Source: Pseudomonas sp. P8_241
Lineage (GTDB): Bacteria; Pseudomonadota; Gammaproteobacteria; Pseudomonadales; Pseudomonadaceae
Reading direction: 5' to 3'
Assembly (NCBI RefSeq): GCF_034008315.1
Contig: NZ_CP125377.1
Coordinates: 4,896,001 to 4,960,000, forward strand
DNA: 64,000 nucleotides
Shown: in pieces, positions 46,874 to 56,124 of the stretch
How positions within the stretch are numbered: the first letter of the stretch is position 1
Layout of the letters: the number at the start of each line of letters is the position of its first letter
Program-made: the position numbers and the translations under genes
The notes under the pieces: model-generated
What the model was told of the DNA's origin: nothing
The model's input: the letters and a program-made list of their open reading frames with translations, nothing else
The model's database searches: none

Positions 46874-46895
46874 GCTGGAATCCTTTTCTGTCCGA

Positions 46896-47219
46896 TTACT
46901 TGTCTTTTGGAAAGACAGTGCCGAGGTTGCGCCAGTTGTCGTTGGACGCCAGGGCATCCTTGTTCCAGTCCGGGTAGGTGCTCATCATGTCTGGCACCTG
47001 GGCCGGCCACCAGCAAGGGTCAGAGCAACCGTAGAGGTCGGCTTCCATCGGCTGGCACAGCGACGACACACCGCCAAACGCATCGATTTCCCAGCCAGGG
47101 TCGGTGGTCGAGGCACAGCCCGCCACCGAACTCATCGCCACCACTTCTTCAATGCGGTTCTCATCCGCGGCCTGATCCAGCTTCAGCGCTTTGTTATTGA
47201 TTGCCTTGAGATGTTTCAT
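46896..47219 (-). CDS. qhpC: Quinohemoprotein amine dehydrogenase, gamma subunit precursor (QhpC)
   Basis: A 107-residue precursor of the cofactor-bearing subunit. Residues 1-28 ([20 protein letters not shown]...) form the leader that is later cut by the QhpE protease. Counting the mature chain from the Met in AMSSVAGC, the cysteines fall at 7, 27, 37 and 41. The known partners fall exactly at Glu16, Asp33 and Asp49 (thioether bridges) and Trp43 (with Cys37, the cysteine tryptophylquinone). All cross-link residues of the characterised enzyme are therefore present. The radical SAM enzyme QhpD makes the bridges and QhpG hydroxylates the tryptophan. The ATG lies one base past the qhpD stop (TGATATG), so translation is coupled. 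Confidence 0.95.
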   Translation of the reverse strand: MKHLKAINNKALKLDQAADENRIEEVVAMSSVAGCASTTDPGWEIDAFGGVSSLCQPMEADLYGCSDPCWWPAQVPDMMSTYPDWNKDALASNDNWRNLGTVFPKDK

Positions 47220-47220
47220 A

Positions 47221-48651
47221 TCAGTGAGCCTTGCGCGGAGTGATGTAACTGCTGATGAACGCAGGGTTGTTGGCCATGATCCGGGTGTAGACCTCGATGC
47301 CGAAGTCGACCCAGTCACGCATCAGTTCGCAGTAGTGATAGGTCGGGTGGGTCGGGTCGCCGTAGCGGGCGTAGCTCTCGTGGTAGCAGCCGCCGGAACA
47401 CAGGTTGCGGATCTGGCAGTCTTCGCAGCCGGTGTTGGTGCGGTCCAGGCGCTGGGACAGGAAGTCGTTCAATTCCACCTGTTTCACCCCACTGTGGACG
47501 TTGCCGAAGGTCGGCAGGCTCGAGCCGGTAAAGCGGTGGCACAGGTTCAGCTCACCCTTGTGATCCACGGCCAGCATCTTCAGGCCCGCACCGCATGGCA
47601 GGGCTTTTTTGTGGCCTTCGTGGATGTCGGTGATCAGCTGGTGCAGATTGGAGAAACCGATGTTGCGGTGCTCCAGCGCTGCTTCCAGATAGCGTCGACC
47701 GAGGGCCTTCATGTTGGCGAACACCTGCACCAGTTCATCACTGGTGAGGTTGAAGCTGCTGATGTCGCCGGAAGTCACCGGCGCGAAGCCGACTTCGGCA
47801 AAACCCAGTTCATTGAACAGGTGGTCCCAGATGGTTTCGACGTCGGTCACACCGGTGGTGAGCGTTACGCGAGCACCGACCGGACGGCTGTTGTAGCGTG
47901 ACAGCAGCATCTGCGCCTTGCGCCGCACCACGTCGTACGTACCCTGCCCGCCCACGGTGATGCGGTTGCGGTCGTGCACGGTTTTCGGCCCGTCGATGCT
48001 CACTGACAAACCAAAGCGGTGGGCATTGAGGTAGTCCACGGTGTCTTCGGTGAGCAGCGTGGCGTTGGTGGTCATGACGAATTCGACGAACTTGCCCGCC
48101 TCGCGGAATCGCTTCTCACAGTAATCGACCATGTACTCGATCAGCTTGCGATTGCTCAGCGGCTCGCCGCCGAAGAACACCACGGTGAAACGTTCTTCGT
48201 CCGGGGATTCCCTGAGCAACATTTCCACCGAAGCGATCGCCGTTTCGACGTCCATCTTCTTGCCTGCCGATGGTTTGTCGAGGTCTTCCTTGTAGCAATA
48301 CGTGCAGCTCAGGTTGCAGCCAGTGTTGACGTTGAGCACCACGGTATTGATTGCCGTGCGCTCGACGCGTTTGGTGGCGATGTCCGGGGTCAGCGGCGAA
48401 CCGTCGCTGACCAGTTCCAGGGCCATCAGCTCGCGCAGGGTCTCGGTGATTTCCTCGCCATTGAAACGCGTGGCCAGGCGCTGGATCAGGTCGTCCGAGG
48501 AGCAACCCGGCCCGCGCAAGGTGTCGATGATGGTGCCCGTCAGTTCATCGCTGGCGAACAGCGAACTGCTGGGGATGTGAAACAGCATGCGGTCGGCGTC
48601 GACGTGCACTTCGTGCAAGTTGCGTTCGACCAGATTCAAGATAGCGCCCAT
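47221..48651 (-). CDS. qhpD: Radical SAM/SPASM cross-linking enzyme for the gamma subunit (QhpD / PeaB)
   Basis: A 476-residue radical SAM protein. The [4Fe-4S] motif C112-NLS-C116-TY-C119 binds [19 protein letters not shown] and [12 protein letters not shown] are further radical-SAM motifs. The C-terminal SPASM region has its cysteines in [43 protein letters not shown] and YHYCELM, enough for two auxiliary clusters. QhpD forms the three intramolecular Cys-to-Asp/Glu thioether bonds in QhpC in the cytoplasm before export. The start at 48651 has AGGAGG 6 bases upstream; a 6-codon longer reading does not. The gene follows qhpA by 81 bases containing a hairpin and ends one base before qhpC. Confidence 0.95.
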   Translation of the reverse strand: MGAILNLVERNLHEVHVDADRMLFHIPSSSLFASDELTGTIIDTLRGPGCSSDDLIQRLATRFNGEEITETLRELMALELVSDGSPLTPDIATKRVERTAINTVVLNVNTGCNLSCTYCYKEDLDKPSAGKKMDVETAIASVEMLLRESPDEERFTVVFFGGEPLSNRKLIEYMVDYCEKRFREAGKFVEFVMTTNATLLTEDTVDYLNAHRFGLSVSIDGPKTVHDRNRITVGGQGTYDVVRRKAQMLLSRYNSRPVGARVTLTTGVTDVETIWDHLFNELGFAEVGFAPVTSGDISSFNLTSDELVQVFANMKALGRRYLEAALEHRNIGFSNLHQLITDIHEGHKKALPCGAGLKMLAVDHKGELNLCHRFTGSSLPTFGNVHSGVKQVELNDFLSQRLDRTNTGCEDCQIRNLCSGGCYHESYARYGDPTHPTYHYCELMRDWVDFGIEVYTRIMANNPAFISSYITPRKAH

Positions 48652-48669
48652 GGCAAACCTCCTGTGCAA

Positions 48670-48685
48670 GCCCCGGTTCCGGGGC
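48670..48685 (-). other. Intercistronic hairpin between qhpA and qhpD
   Basis: A perfect inverted repeat GCCCCGG-TT-CCGGGGC lies in the 81-base gap between qhpA and qhpD, just before the qhpD ribosome-binding site. No T-run follows, so it is more likely an mRNA-stabilising or attenuating hairpin than a terminator. Confidence 0.6.
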
Positions 48686-48732
48686 CTGCGGTCATTCCGA
48701 AAAAGTGTCTGAAGCCTGCGTTTTCAGCCAAC

Positions 48733-50313
48733 TCAAGGAATGGGTGGATTGTTCCAGCGTTGCACGGTCACGATCATGTGGCCTTCGCCAGTCAGGGATT
48801 TCCCTGCGTCGTCGACGGCGGCGATCACCTTGAGGTTGCCGGCATTGTTGGTGGACATCTTGCGTGCCGGGTTCGGTCCGGCATCGCCCGGGGTGAAAAC
48901 GCCGGTGTCGGCCTGCATGGTGCCGGCGAACTTGACGTCTTCGTCTTCCTTGGCGCGATCGTCGAAGGCCTCGACTGTCCATTGCGCCGGGAACACGCCG
49001 ATGCGGTACGGCTTGCCGTCGGCGCCCTTGCCCCAGGCTTCCGCATCGAAACGACCCTGGACTTTCGGCGTCGAACCACCGCCCTCGCCGATCCGCGCTA
49101 CCGAGAATTGCGGCACGACTTTGACCGAGGCGATCTTGCTGTAGACCGACAGGCTCGGGCCTTTCAACGCACCGACGGTGACCATACGCAGGCCCGGTTG
49201 GGCATTGGCGGCAGCCTTGAGTTTGACCTTGATCCGCTCAGGGCTCTGCTCAATGACTTCAACCACCTCCACGCCTTTGCCGAAGTCCGGCTTGCCGGTC
49301 AGGCCGCTGCCGATCAGGGTGACTTGAGTTTCGCTGCCAGCCTTCAGATAGCCCGGCTGCACGGCCAGCAAACGCTGGGAACCCTGCTTGGCCGCGACGA
49401 AGTCCAGTCCGCGCTCGTCATGCTCGGCCTCGAACATTCGGCCCTGCATCGCATTGCCCTGGGCGGCGAACACCTGCCGCATGGTCACGCCATCGATGGT
49501 CACGTTGCCGCGCCATTCGTAGCCGGTGTAGAGAATCGCACTGCCGTCGCCATTGAACGGGGTGCCGTCGGCATATTGGCCCTTGACGCTGACCTTGAAG
49601 GTATCGCTGCCGTCGGCGCTGACGCTCATCACACCAGCCAATTCACCCTTGCCCGGCAAGTGACCGCTAAAGCTCCAGTCGCCCACCAGGGCATCGGCCT
49701 TCGGCGCGACACTCTGCCATTTTTTCCAGGCCGGGTTGTCCAGCGGATAACGCTTGGCCAGCAGCGGCACCATCTCTTTACGGGCCATATCGAACCAGTC
49801 GCGGTCCCGGGACAGTGCCTGGTATTCCAGCGACGGCCATTGCCCAAGGTGGAAGTTCACCAAACGCTCCCATTCCTGGGCCGGACGCCGTTGCAGGGCG
49901 ACCCGCGCACCGGAGTGGCAGCGGCCACACATCTGGCTGGTCTGGTCATCGAACTGCTCGACCGTGTTGAGCCGACGCTCCATGGCATAACGCACGCCAT
50001 CGGTTTCGCTCGGCGCCAGGCCCTGGGTGTCGGCCAGGTATTTGACCAGCGTGCGACGGTCGTCATCGCTGATCTGCAAGCCGTGCATAGTCTGCATGCG
50101 GGCGATGCTCATCAGCCAGCCTTCCGGCGTCTTGCGCTGGTGGCTGATACGGCTGAGGGCGTTATCGGCTTCGGGGGTGTGACAGCCCTGACAGGTTTCC
50201 TTGAGGATGGTCTGGGCGTCGCGGGCTGCCAGGCTGGCGGGGGTATGCAGGGCCACGCAAGCGGCCACGGCCAGCAGGCTGGCGCTCATGCCTGATCGGA
50301 TTCTTCTCTTCAT
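48733..50313 (-). CDS. qhpA: Quinohemoprotein amine dehydrogenase, alpha subunit (di-heme, QhpA / PeaA)
   Basis: A 526-residue periplasmic di-heme protein. A signal peptide (MKRRIRSGMSASLLAVAACVALHTPASLA) is followed by a cytochrome c domain with heme motifs CQGCH (41-45) and CGRCH (129-133). Three beta-sandwich domains follow (for example LVGDWSFSGHLPGKGELAGVMSVSADGSDTFKV, and an IPT-like part LAVQPGYLKAGSETQVTLIGSGLTGKPDFGKGVEVVEV). The alpha subunit passes electrons from the CTQ cofactor in QhpC to soluble acceptors such as azurin or cytochromes. It is the first gene of the qhpADCB operon, with GAGG 9 bases before the ATG at 50313. A candidate sigma-54 -24 element lies ~125 bases upstream. 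The complete set of partners in the window supports a functional enzyme. Confidence 0.94.
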   Translation of the reverse strand: MKRRIRSGMSASLLAVAACVALHTPASLAARDAQTILKETCQGCHTPEADNALSRISHQRKTPEGWLMSIARMQTMHGLQISDDDRRTLVKYLADTQGLAPSETDGVRYAMERRLNTVEQFDDQTSQMCGRCHSGARVALQRRPAQEWERLVNFHLGQWPSLEYQALSRDRDWFDMARKEMVPLLAKRYPLDNPAWKKWQSVAPKADALVGDWSFSGHLPGKGELAGVMSVSADGSDTFKVSVKGQYADGTPFNGDGSAILYTGYEWRGNVTIDGVTMRQVFAAQGNAMQGRMFEAEHDERGLDFVAAKQGSQRLLAVQPGYLKAGSETQVTLIGSGLTGKPDFGKGVEVVEVIEQSPERIKVKLKAAANAQPGLRMVTVGALKGPSLSVYSKIASVKVVPQFSVARIGEGGGSTPKVQGRFDAEAWGKGADGKPYRIGVFPAQWTVEAFDDRAKEDEDVKFAGTMQADTGVFTPGDAGPNPARKMSTNNAGNLKVIAAVDDAGKSLTGEGHMIVTVQRWNNPPIP

Positions 50314-50426
50314 CAACGTCGAACCTCGCACGGTGCTTTCTTATTTTTGTGGCTTGTCGTTTTTATGGTTTCTACCGCCGGCCTCGATCGGCTACGGAGG
50401 CAAGAGAAACGTCTGCGATGAGCAAT

Positions 50427-50441
50427 ACACGGAGCGTGCCA
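50427..50441 (-). promoter_or_regulatory. Weak candidate sigma-54 promoter of qhpA
   Basis: On the minus strand TGGCACG at 50441-50435 is a perfect -24 element. The expected -12 position reads GTGT instead of TTGC, so the match is half only. The operon is expected to be sigma-54 dependent because its regulator gene encodes a sigma-54 activator. Confidence 0.35.
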
Positions 50442-50570
50442 GCTTATTAATATCTATTTGAATCAATGAGTTGCTTGAAACGTCCTGGGTTTAGTCAATG
50501 GCTGGATCTGCGTTCCCCGTTCAATTTCGCGACAACTGTTGCAACCTGAGACAAGCATAGTTCTGCTCTC

Positions 50571-50670
50571 TGTAGGAGCGAGCCTGCTCGCGATGGACGT
50601 CAACGATAACGCGGAGTGTCTGAATGCCTGGATTGTCCGGAGGTTTTTCGCGAGCAGGCTCGCTCCTGCA
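50571..50670. repeat. REP doublet in the qhpA / aldehyde dehydrogenase control region
   Basis: TGTAGGAGCGAGCCTGCTCG at 50571-50590 (continuing to 50596) and its inverse TCGCGAGCAGGCTCGCTCCT at 50648-50667 flank about 50 bases. It separates the two divergent promoter regions and could insulate them. Confidence 0.9.
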
Positions 50671-50692
50671 AGGGTGTACTGATGTCTCACGT

Positions 50693-50709
50693 CGTCGCAA
50701 TTTGCGACG
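50693..50709 (+). promoter_or_regulatory. 8-1-8 inverted repeat, candidate QhpR upstream activating site
   Basis: CGTCGCAA-T-TTGCGACG is a perfect inverted repeat centred at 50701. It lies 85 bases upstream of the -24 element, i.e. about -111 from the expected transcription start. This is the usual place for an activator of sigma-54 promoters. Binding by QhpR is inference. Confidence 0.55.
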
Positions 50710-50785
50710 CTTGCGCACGCCGAGGCCATTCGAAAAACAACCCGCAAGCCCGCCCGTTCGGGCTCGAAACAAAGAAATCTACAAC

Positions 50786-50800
50786 TGGCACAACCGTTGC
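50786..50800 (+). promoter_or_regulatory. Sigma-54 (-24/-12) promoter of the aldehyde dehydrogenase gene
   Basis: TGGCAC-AACCG-TTGC: both conserved dinucleotides GG and GC are present with exactly ten bases between them, matching the RpoN consensus. The expected start is near 50812, 26 bases before the ATG. The nearby qhpR gene encodes the required type of activator. Confidence 0.85.
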
Positions 50801-50837
50801 GAAAGACCTCGTCACACGAACAAGACGAGGTTTCAAC

Positions 50838-52328
50838 ATGTCGCTCCCAAACCTGCTTCCCGCCACCACGGCATTCATCCAGCGTGCCCCACGCATGCTG
50901 ATCGGCGCAGACTGGATCGAGGCCGCCGACGGCCAGACCATGCCCCTGCACAACCCGGCCACCGGTGAAGAACTGTGCGTGGTGCCACGGGCCACGCCTG
51001 AGGATGTCGACCGCGCCGTGCTCGCCGCCCGCCAGGCCTTCGATGATTCGGCCTGGAGCCGCACTCGCCCGCGGGAGCGGCAGAATCTGTTGTGGAAACT
51101 CGCCGACCTGATGCAACGCGACGCCGAGTTGCTGGCGCAACTGGAATGCCTGAACAATGGCAAAAGCGCGGCGGTTGCCCAGGTGATGGATGTGCAGTTG
51201 TCCATCGATTTCCTGCGTTACATGGCTGGTTGGGCGACCAAGATCGAAGGCTCCACGGTCGACGTGTCGGCGCCGCTTATGCCTAACGATCAGTTCCACA
51301 GTTTTATCCGTCGCGAAGCGGTAGGCGTGGTCGGCGCCATCGTCGCCTGGAACTTCCCGCTGCTGCTGGCCTGCTGGAAACTCGGCCCGGCGCTCGCCAC
51401 CGGTTGCACCGTCGTCCTCAAACCCGCTGATGAAACCCCGCTCACTGCGCTCAAGCTCGCGGAACTGGTGCTGGAAGCGGGCTATCCGCAAGGCGTATTC
51501 AACGTGGTCACCGGCACCGGCATCACGGCGGGTTCCGCCCTGACCCACAACCCGCTGGTGGACAAGCTGACCTTCACTGGCTCAACCGCGGTGGGCAAGC
51601 AGATCGGCAAGATCGCCATGGATTCCATGACTCGGGTCACCCTGGAACTGGGCGGTAAATCGCCGACCATTGTCATGGCCGACGCCGACCTGAAGACCGC
51701 CGCGGCCGGCGCCGCCAGTGCGATTTTCTTCAACCAGGGCCAGGTCTGCTGCGCGGGTTCCAGGTTGTACGTGCAGCGCAAGCACTTCGACAATGTGGTA
51801 GCGGACATCAGCGATATCGCCAACGCCATGAAGCTCGGCAATGGCCTGGACCCGAGCGTCGAGATGGGCCCATTGATTTCAGCGCGTCAGCAGCAACGGG
51901 TTTACGGCTACATCGAAAAGGGCCGGGAAAGCGGCGCAACCATCGCCTGTGGCGGTGAGCAATTCGGGCCGGGGTTCTTCGTCAAACCGACAGTCATCGT
52001 TGATGTCGATCAGAAGCATTCGCTGGTGCAGGAAGAAATCTTCGGTCCGGTACTGGTGGCCATTCCGTTCGATGACGAGGCCGACGCGTTGCGCATGGCC
52101 AACGACAGTCCTTATGGACTGGGTGCGAGCATCTGGTCCAATGATCTGGCAGCGGTGCACCGGATGATTCCGCGAATCAAATCCGGCTCGGTATGGGTCA
52201 ATTGCCACAGCGCCCTGGACCCGGCACTGCCGTTCGGCGGTTACAAGATGTCGGGGGTCGGGCGTGAAATGGGTTATGCGGCGATTGAGCATTACACCGA
52301 GCTGAAGTCGGTGTTGATCAAGTTGTAA
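50838..52328 (+). CDS. peaE: Aldehyde dehydrogenase, phenylacetaldehyde dehydrogenase type (PeaE/FeaB-like)
   Basis: A 496-residue NAD-dependent aldehyde dehydrogenase. [34 protein letters not shown] is the cofactor-binding part and [13 protein letters not shown] the Rossmann glycine loop. The catalytic Glu is in [10 protein letters not shown] and the catalytic Cys in [21 protein letters not shown] and the closing [28 protein letters not shown] are also present. The last motif is typical of the betaine/phenylacetaldehyde group. Placed inside the amine dehydrogenase cluster, it would oxidise the aldehyde formed from a primary amine (phenylacetaldehyde from phenylethylamine in the described pea system) to the acid. 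The start is ATG 50838 with GAGG 8 bases upstream; a longer reading runs through the promoter. It has its own sigma-54 promoter and is convergent with qhpG. Confidence 0.88.
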   Translation: MSLPNLLPATTAFIQRAPRMLIGADWIEAADGQTMPLHNPATGEELCVVPRATPEDVDRAVLAARQAFDDSAWSRTRPRERQNLLWKLADLMQRDAELLAQLECLNNGKSAAVAQVMDVQLSIDFLRYMAGWATKIEGSTVDVSAPLMPNDQFHSFIRREAVGVVGAIVAWNFPLLLACWKLGPALATGCTVVLKPADETPLTALKLAELVLEAGYPQGVFNVVTGTGITAGSALTHNPLVDKLTFTGSTAVGKQIGKIAMDSMTRVTLELGGKSPTIVMADADLKTAAAGAASAIFFNQGQVCCAGSRLYVQRKHFDNVVADISDIANAMKLGNGLDPSVEMGPLISARQQQRVYGYIEKGRESGATIACGGEQFGPGFFVKPTVIVDVDQKHSLVQEEIFGPVLVAIPFDDEADALRMANDSPYGLGASIWSNDLAAVHRMIPRIKSGSVWVNCHSALDPALPFGGYKMSGVGREMGYAAIEHYTELKSVLIKL

Positions 52329-52350
52329 TAGCGGCGACTGTCGGGCCGCC

Positions 52351-52417
52351 TTCTCGAGCATGCTCGCTCCTACATTGGAAAGCATTCACCCTGTAGGAGC
52401 GAGCCTGCTCGCGATGA
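52351..52417. repeat. REP doublet between convergent aldehyde dehydrogenase and qhpG
   Basis: A degenerate copy (TTCTCGAGCATGCTCGCTCC at 52351-52370) faces a good copy (CTGTAGGAGCGAGCCTGCTC at 52391-52410, continuing GCGATGA). It probably ends both transcripts. Confidence 0.85.
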
Positions 52418-52440
52418 GGCCAGCCCAACAACCACTGGCC

Positions 52441-53739
52441 TCAGGGTTTGAACCCCTGCGCCAATAACCAACTCCTGACCATCCTCCCCTGCTCCAGCGT
52501 CAAGCCCGCCAGGACCTGCTCCGCAGGCACTCCTTGCTTCATCCCCCGAACCAGCGGCGCCAACTCAACACTCAGCACATGCCAGATCCCCAACGGTTGA
52601 TCCGCCGTAATCACCACCTCGGCCTCATCGACAAAACCATCGCGCAACACCGGCGCCCGCTCGATCCTCAACGCATTGAAATCTGCCTCGGCATGGGCGA
52701 TCTCGGCATCCGGCCATTGCCGTCGTGCCTGCCAGAAGGGTTGATCCAACCATCGTTGCTCATCCGCATAAAAATCACGGCCGATGCGCGCGAATCGCAA
52801 AAACAGCTGTTCCACCCTTTGTTGATGAAAGCGTTGGGCCAACGTCGCTCGCTCGGGTTTGCGCAACAGCGTGTTGATCACCGCCGGCGCCTGCAACGCC
52901 GAGGACAGGGATTGAAAAATGCCGTTGCCCGATAGCGGGTCCACAGCCATCGCTGCGTCCCCAATACGAATCCAGTTATCGCCGCACACCTGAGGGCTCA
53001 GAATCGCCGTACTGCTGCGGGCATGCAGCTGCAATTGGACCTGGGGGTCGCTGCCAAAAAACGCTCTCGCCACGGACGACGCCTGACGCCGTTGCTGACA
53101 AAAATCCAGTAATTGCGCCTTGGCGGGCAACCCCACACTGGCCACGTCCACCGTCCATTGCCAGTAACACTGGCCGTCGGCCCGCCGCGCCATCCACGCC
53201 CAACCGTCTGCAAGGCTTTCAACGGCGCTGGCCGTGGTGCCCGGCGAGCCTTGCCAGCGATTAAGCAGGCTGACGGTCTCCGGGCCTCGAAGGCCTTTGC
53301 CGAGTGCGGGCGCCTGACGTCCACGGGCTTCGACCAGAAACTTCGTGAGCAGCGGCTCGCGAGCGTCGATCTCGATTCGATGGCCAGGTTCGCAAGATTG
53401 AACCGACAACACACGGCCTTCGATGAGCTCGACACCGGCCAAGCGCAGATCCTCACGCAGTCCTCGGTCAAAGCTGGGGCGATCCAGCAAGTATTCGATA
53501 TTCTGTGCGTGTTGCCGGCCGTTCCACGAAACCTGCCGCTGAGACGGCAAAGCTGCGTTCGTCAGCGCATGATGAAAACCCGCACCACGCAATGCCTCCA
53601 GCACCCGGATAGATACGCCTTCGAGCGCGGCAAACCGGCGCCATTCACTGACCAAAGTCACGCTGTAACCAAGCCGCCGAAGCCCCAGCGCAACCGCTGC
53701 ACCCGCGGGTCCTGCGCCGAGAATGACGATCGCGGTCAT
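52441..53739 (-). CDS. qhpG: FAD-dependent monooxygenase of cofactor maturation (QhpG)
   Basis: A 432-residue flavoprotein. The N-terminal dinucleotide motif is VILGAGPAGAAVALGLRRLGYSVTLVS. The second FAD-binding motif is WIRIGDAAMAVDPLSGNGIFQSLSSALQAPAVINTLL. Both place it in the tryptophan halogenase/PHBH-like monooxygenase group. QhpG has been described as the enzyme that hydroxylates the tryptophan of the cross-linked QhpC, starting formation of the cysteine tryptophylquinone. The gene overlaps qhpE by four bases (ATGA) and is last of the tightly overlapping qhpR-F-E-G set. No signal peptide: it acts in the cytoplasm before export. Confidence 0.92.
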   Translation of the reverse strand: MTAIVILGAGPAGAAVALGLRRLGYSVTLVSEWRRFAALEGVSIRVLEALRGAGFHHALTNAALPSQRQVSWNGRQHAQNIEYLLDRPSFDRGLREDLRLAGVELIEGRVLSVQSCEPGHRIEIDAREPLLTKFLVEARGRQAPALGKGLRGPETVSLLNRWQGSPGTTASAVESLADGWAWMARRADGQCYWQWTVDVASVGLPAKAQLLDFCQQRRQASSVARAFFGSDPQVQLQLHARSSTAILSPQVCGDNWIRIGDAAMAVDPLSGNGIFQSLSSALQAPAVINTLLRKPERATLAQRFHQQRVEQLFLRFARIGRDFYADEQRWLDQPFWQARRQWPDAEIAHAEADFNALRIERAPVLRDGFVDEAEVVITADQPLGIWHVLSVELAPLVRGMKQGVPAEQVLAGLTLEQGRMVRSWLLAQGFKP

Positions 53740-54413
53740 GACCCGAGTCGCCGTTCAGGGCCACGATAGGCGGCGTTCTGCTGCAACCAGTCGATGACTT
53801 GTGCGTTGCTGGCGTCAGGTTGCGCAGCGAGGAAACCCGCAATGTGTCCACTCAACGCTGCGCAACCGAGGCTCGCACCGGATTGCCCTGGATATGTGCC
53901 GTGCACACACGCGGCGAAATCCGCCTGGGCACTGTTGAGCCATGACCATTGCTGCTCGGCACAACGGGCGTCGCCGGTCACCCGCAGCACCTGCGCATAA
54001 TTCGCGGGGAACACGCCTTCACCCTGAGCAGGGCTCGACGCACACAACAGCACGCCTTTCGCCACGGCCGCCGCGCAGGCTGCGCGCAACAGGCTGCGAT
54101 CCTGGCGCAACCCCAGGCTCAAATTGATCAGCCGCACATCCTGCGCCACCAGCCAGTCGATCGCGGTAGCGATCTGCAACGCGCTGGTGACCCCGCGCTG
54201 ATCGAACACTTGAGCCACGCAAAACAACGCTGAGGGTGCGCGCCGGCTGATGGCCTCGATCACAGCGCTGCCGTGCCCGAGCGGGTCATCCCGCAAGTCG
54301 CTTTCGGCCAGAGCGTCCTTCAAAAGTGAAAACCGTCGTCCGGCGATCACTTGCACCCGCTGTGCAGCCGAATGGCCGCTGTCCACCACACCAATACGCA
54401 GTTCAGGCTTCAT
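53736..54413 (-). CDS. qhpE: Subtilisin-like protease for the QhpC leader (QhpE)
   Basis: A 225-residue compact S8-family protease with the triad in order: Asp in RIGVVDSGHS (residue ~11), His in DDPLGHGSAVIEAI (~44) and Ser in PGQSGASLGCAALSGHIAGFL (~190). It is shorter than typical subtilisins and has no signal peptide or propeptide, consistent with a dedicated cytoplasmic processing enzyme. QhpE removes the 28-residue leader of QhpC after the radical SAM enzyme has made the thioether bonds. The start ATG 54413 overlaps the end of qhpF by 11 bases; a longer reading to 54455 lies wholly within qhpF. The stop overlaps the qhpG start. Confidence 0.92.
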   Translation of the reverse strand: MKPELRIGVVDSGHSAAQRVQVIAGRRFSLLKDALAESDLRDDPLGHGSAVIEAISRRAPSALFCVAQVFDQRGVTSALQIATAIDWLVAQDVRLINLSLGLRQDRSLLRAACAAAVAKGVLLCASSPAQGEGVFPANYAQVLRVTGDARCAEQQWSWLNSAQADFAACVHGTYPGQSGASLGCAALSGHIAGFLAAQPDASNAQVIDWLQQNAAYRGPERRLGS

Positions 54414-56124
54414 GCAGCACCGTTTTCGAGGTGAGTACGCCATCGAGCAATTCAAAGCGCAAATCGGCGTCGGCCAGTGTCGAGGGACGATGGCTGATCA
54501 GGATCCGCGTACGCCCGGCAAACAAACGGTCGATGGCTTCGATGACTTCGCGCTCGGTGGTTTCATCCACCGCCGAGGTGGCTTCGTCGAGGACCAGAAT
54601 CAAAGGGTCCTGCAACAATGCCCGGGCAATCGCGATGCGCTGTTTTTGCCCGCCGGACAGCTGCTGACCACGCTCCCCCAACGGGCTGTCGAGCCCTTCA
54701 GGCAGGGACGCGATCAGGCTGTCCAGCTGAGCCAGTCGCGCGACTTCGGCTATCGATTCACGACTGGCGTCCGGCACGGCATAAGCCAGATTGTCGGCGA
54801 GGCTGCCGCGAAACAGCACGATGTCTTGACTGACGATGGCGATACGCTGACGCAGTTGGAACAAGTCCAATTCACGCAAGTCGACGTCATCCAGAAGCAC
54901 TCGCCCGGACTGCGGATCGTGGTGCCGTTGCAGCAGATCGATCAGGGTTGATTTGCCGACACCCGAGCCGCCGCTCAAGGCGACTTTCAAACCGTAGGGA
55001 ATTCGCGCTTCGATGCCGCGCAACGTCGACTGCCGGCCCGGATGGGCGAAGTGCACGTTGTCGAACCAGAGATCGCCAGAGGCCGGTATTGGCCGGGGTG
55101 CATCGGGTGTCAGTACTGTCGGTTGCTCACCGCGCAACTCCATGACCCGGCCGAGGCTGACGGTCATCCGCTGAATGGCCACGTAGAGCCCGAGCAAACT
55201 CTGAACCGGCCCAACGGCCATGCCCAGGTAAGTGGAAAACGCGATCAACGCACCCAACTGCCAAGTGCCCTGCACGACCCAATAGCCGCCAATCAAAAAT
55301 GCACAGGCGCGCGACAACGACGTCAGGGTGCCCGGTACGGCCTGTGTGAAAAATTCGGTGACCTGCAGGCGCAGCAACTGGCTCATGTAGCCCTGCCCTA
55401 GCGTCTCAAGGCGCCGCGCTTCCCGCTGTTGCTGGCCAGCAGACTGAATGAATTTCATCACCGGCAGTGTCTCGACCATGAACGAGGACATGTCCGCCGA
55501 GCGCTCGCGCAATTGCCGCACATCGCGCTCGACCTTGCGTCGCATCCAGCGCAGCCAGAGTACATCGAGGGGAATCAACACCAGTGCCAACAGCGACAAC
55601 TTCCAGGACAACGTCAGCAGCATCGCCACCGCTACGACCAGACCGATCACACTGGACACCGCCGAAAACAGAGAGTCCACGGCAAAGCGCTGAATCTCCG
55701 CGACGTCGCCATCGAGCCGCGACATCAGGTCGCCAATGCGCCGCTGGCCGTAAAAGCTCGGCGACAGGGTCTGCAAATGCCGGTACAGATCATCGCGCAA
55801 CGCAAACAGCATGCGCCCGGACAGCCGTGTGTGCAGGTAGCGATTGATCCCCGAAAGCGCCGTCCCCAGCAGTCCGGCGACAATCATCAACCCGGCAATC
55901 AAAACCAGCATCGGAAAGTTGCGTGCCAGCAGACCGTCATCGATCAACAGCTTGGTCAGCCATGGCTGCACCAGCACCAGCGCCGAAGCACAAACCGATA
56001 ATCCCAGCAGTCCGGCAATTGCCAGACGATGGGGCCGGACAAAACTGTAGAGCCAATGCAACGCCGCTTGCAGGGCCTCGGGGTTCTGGCTGTCGATCAG
56101 CCGAACGATCAGGCGCTGCATCAT
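54403..56124 (-). CDS. qhpF: ABC exporter of the amine dehydrogenase system (QhpF)
   Basis: A 573-residue fused transporter. Residues ~30-320 have six membrane segments ([44 protein letters not shown]; and others). Residues ~350-570 are the ATPase: Walker [18 protein letters not shown], the ABC signature [17 protein letters not shown], Walker [15 protein letters not shown], and the H-loop in [10 protein letters not shown]. It is of the MsbA/MdlB exporter type. It has been proposed to export the processed gamma subunit, which has no Sec signal, to the periplasm. The start overlaps the qhpR stop (ATGA) and the end overlaps qhpE, so the set is translated as one unit. Confidence 0.92.
   Translation of the reverse strand: MMQRLIVRLIDSQNPEALQAALHWLYSFVRPHRLAIAGLLGLSVCASALVLVQPWLTKLLIDDGLLARNFPMLVLIAGLMIVAGLLGTALSGINRYLHTRLSGRMLFALRDDLYRHLQTLSPSFYGQRRIGDLMSRLDGDVAEIQRFAVDSLFSAVSSVIGLVVAVAMLLTLSWKLSLLALVLIPLDVLWLRWMRRKVERDVRQLRERSADMSSFMVETLPVMKFIQSAGQQQREARRLETLGQGYMSQLLRLQVTEFFTQAVPGTLTSLSRACAFLIGGYWVVQGTWQLGALIAFSTYLGMAVGPVQSLLGLYVAIQRMTVSLGRVMELRGEQPTVLTPDAPRPIPASGDLWFDNVHFAHPGRQSTLRGIEARIPYGLKVALSGGSGVGKSTLIDLLQRHHDPQSGRVLLDDVDLRELDLFQLRQRIAIVSQDIVLFRGSLADNLAYAVPDASRESIAEVARLAQLDSLIASLPEGLDSPLGERGQQLSGGQKQRIAIARALLQDPLILVLDEATSAVDETTEREVIEAIDRLFAGRTRILISHRPSTLADADLRFELLDGVLTSKTVLHEA

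Larger units (their letters stand above)
50314..50837. other. Divergent control region between qhpA and the aldehyde dehydrogenase gene
   Basis: This 524-base region has no gene that I can support. It holds a candidate -24 element toward qhpA, a REP doublet at 50571-50670, an 8-1-8 inverted repeat at 50693-50709 and a strong -24/-12 promoter toward the aldehyde dehydrogenase. A weaker imperfect inverted motif with TTGCAAC near 50529-50546 lies about 95 bases from the qhpA-side -24 element and could be a second activator site. Confidence 0.6.

Noticed and set aside
48019..50295. 758-codon plus-strand open frame opposite qhpD and qhpA
   Set aside because: Antisense shadow of two well-supported genes.
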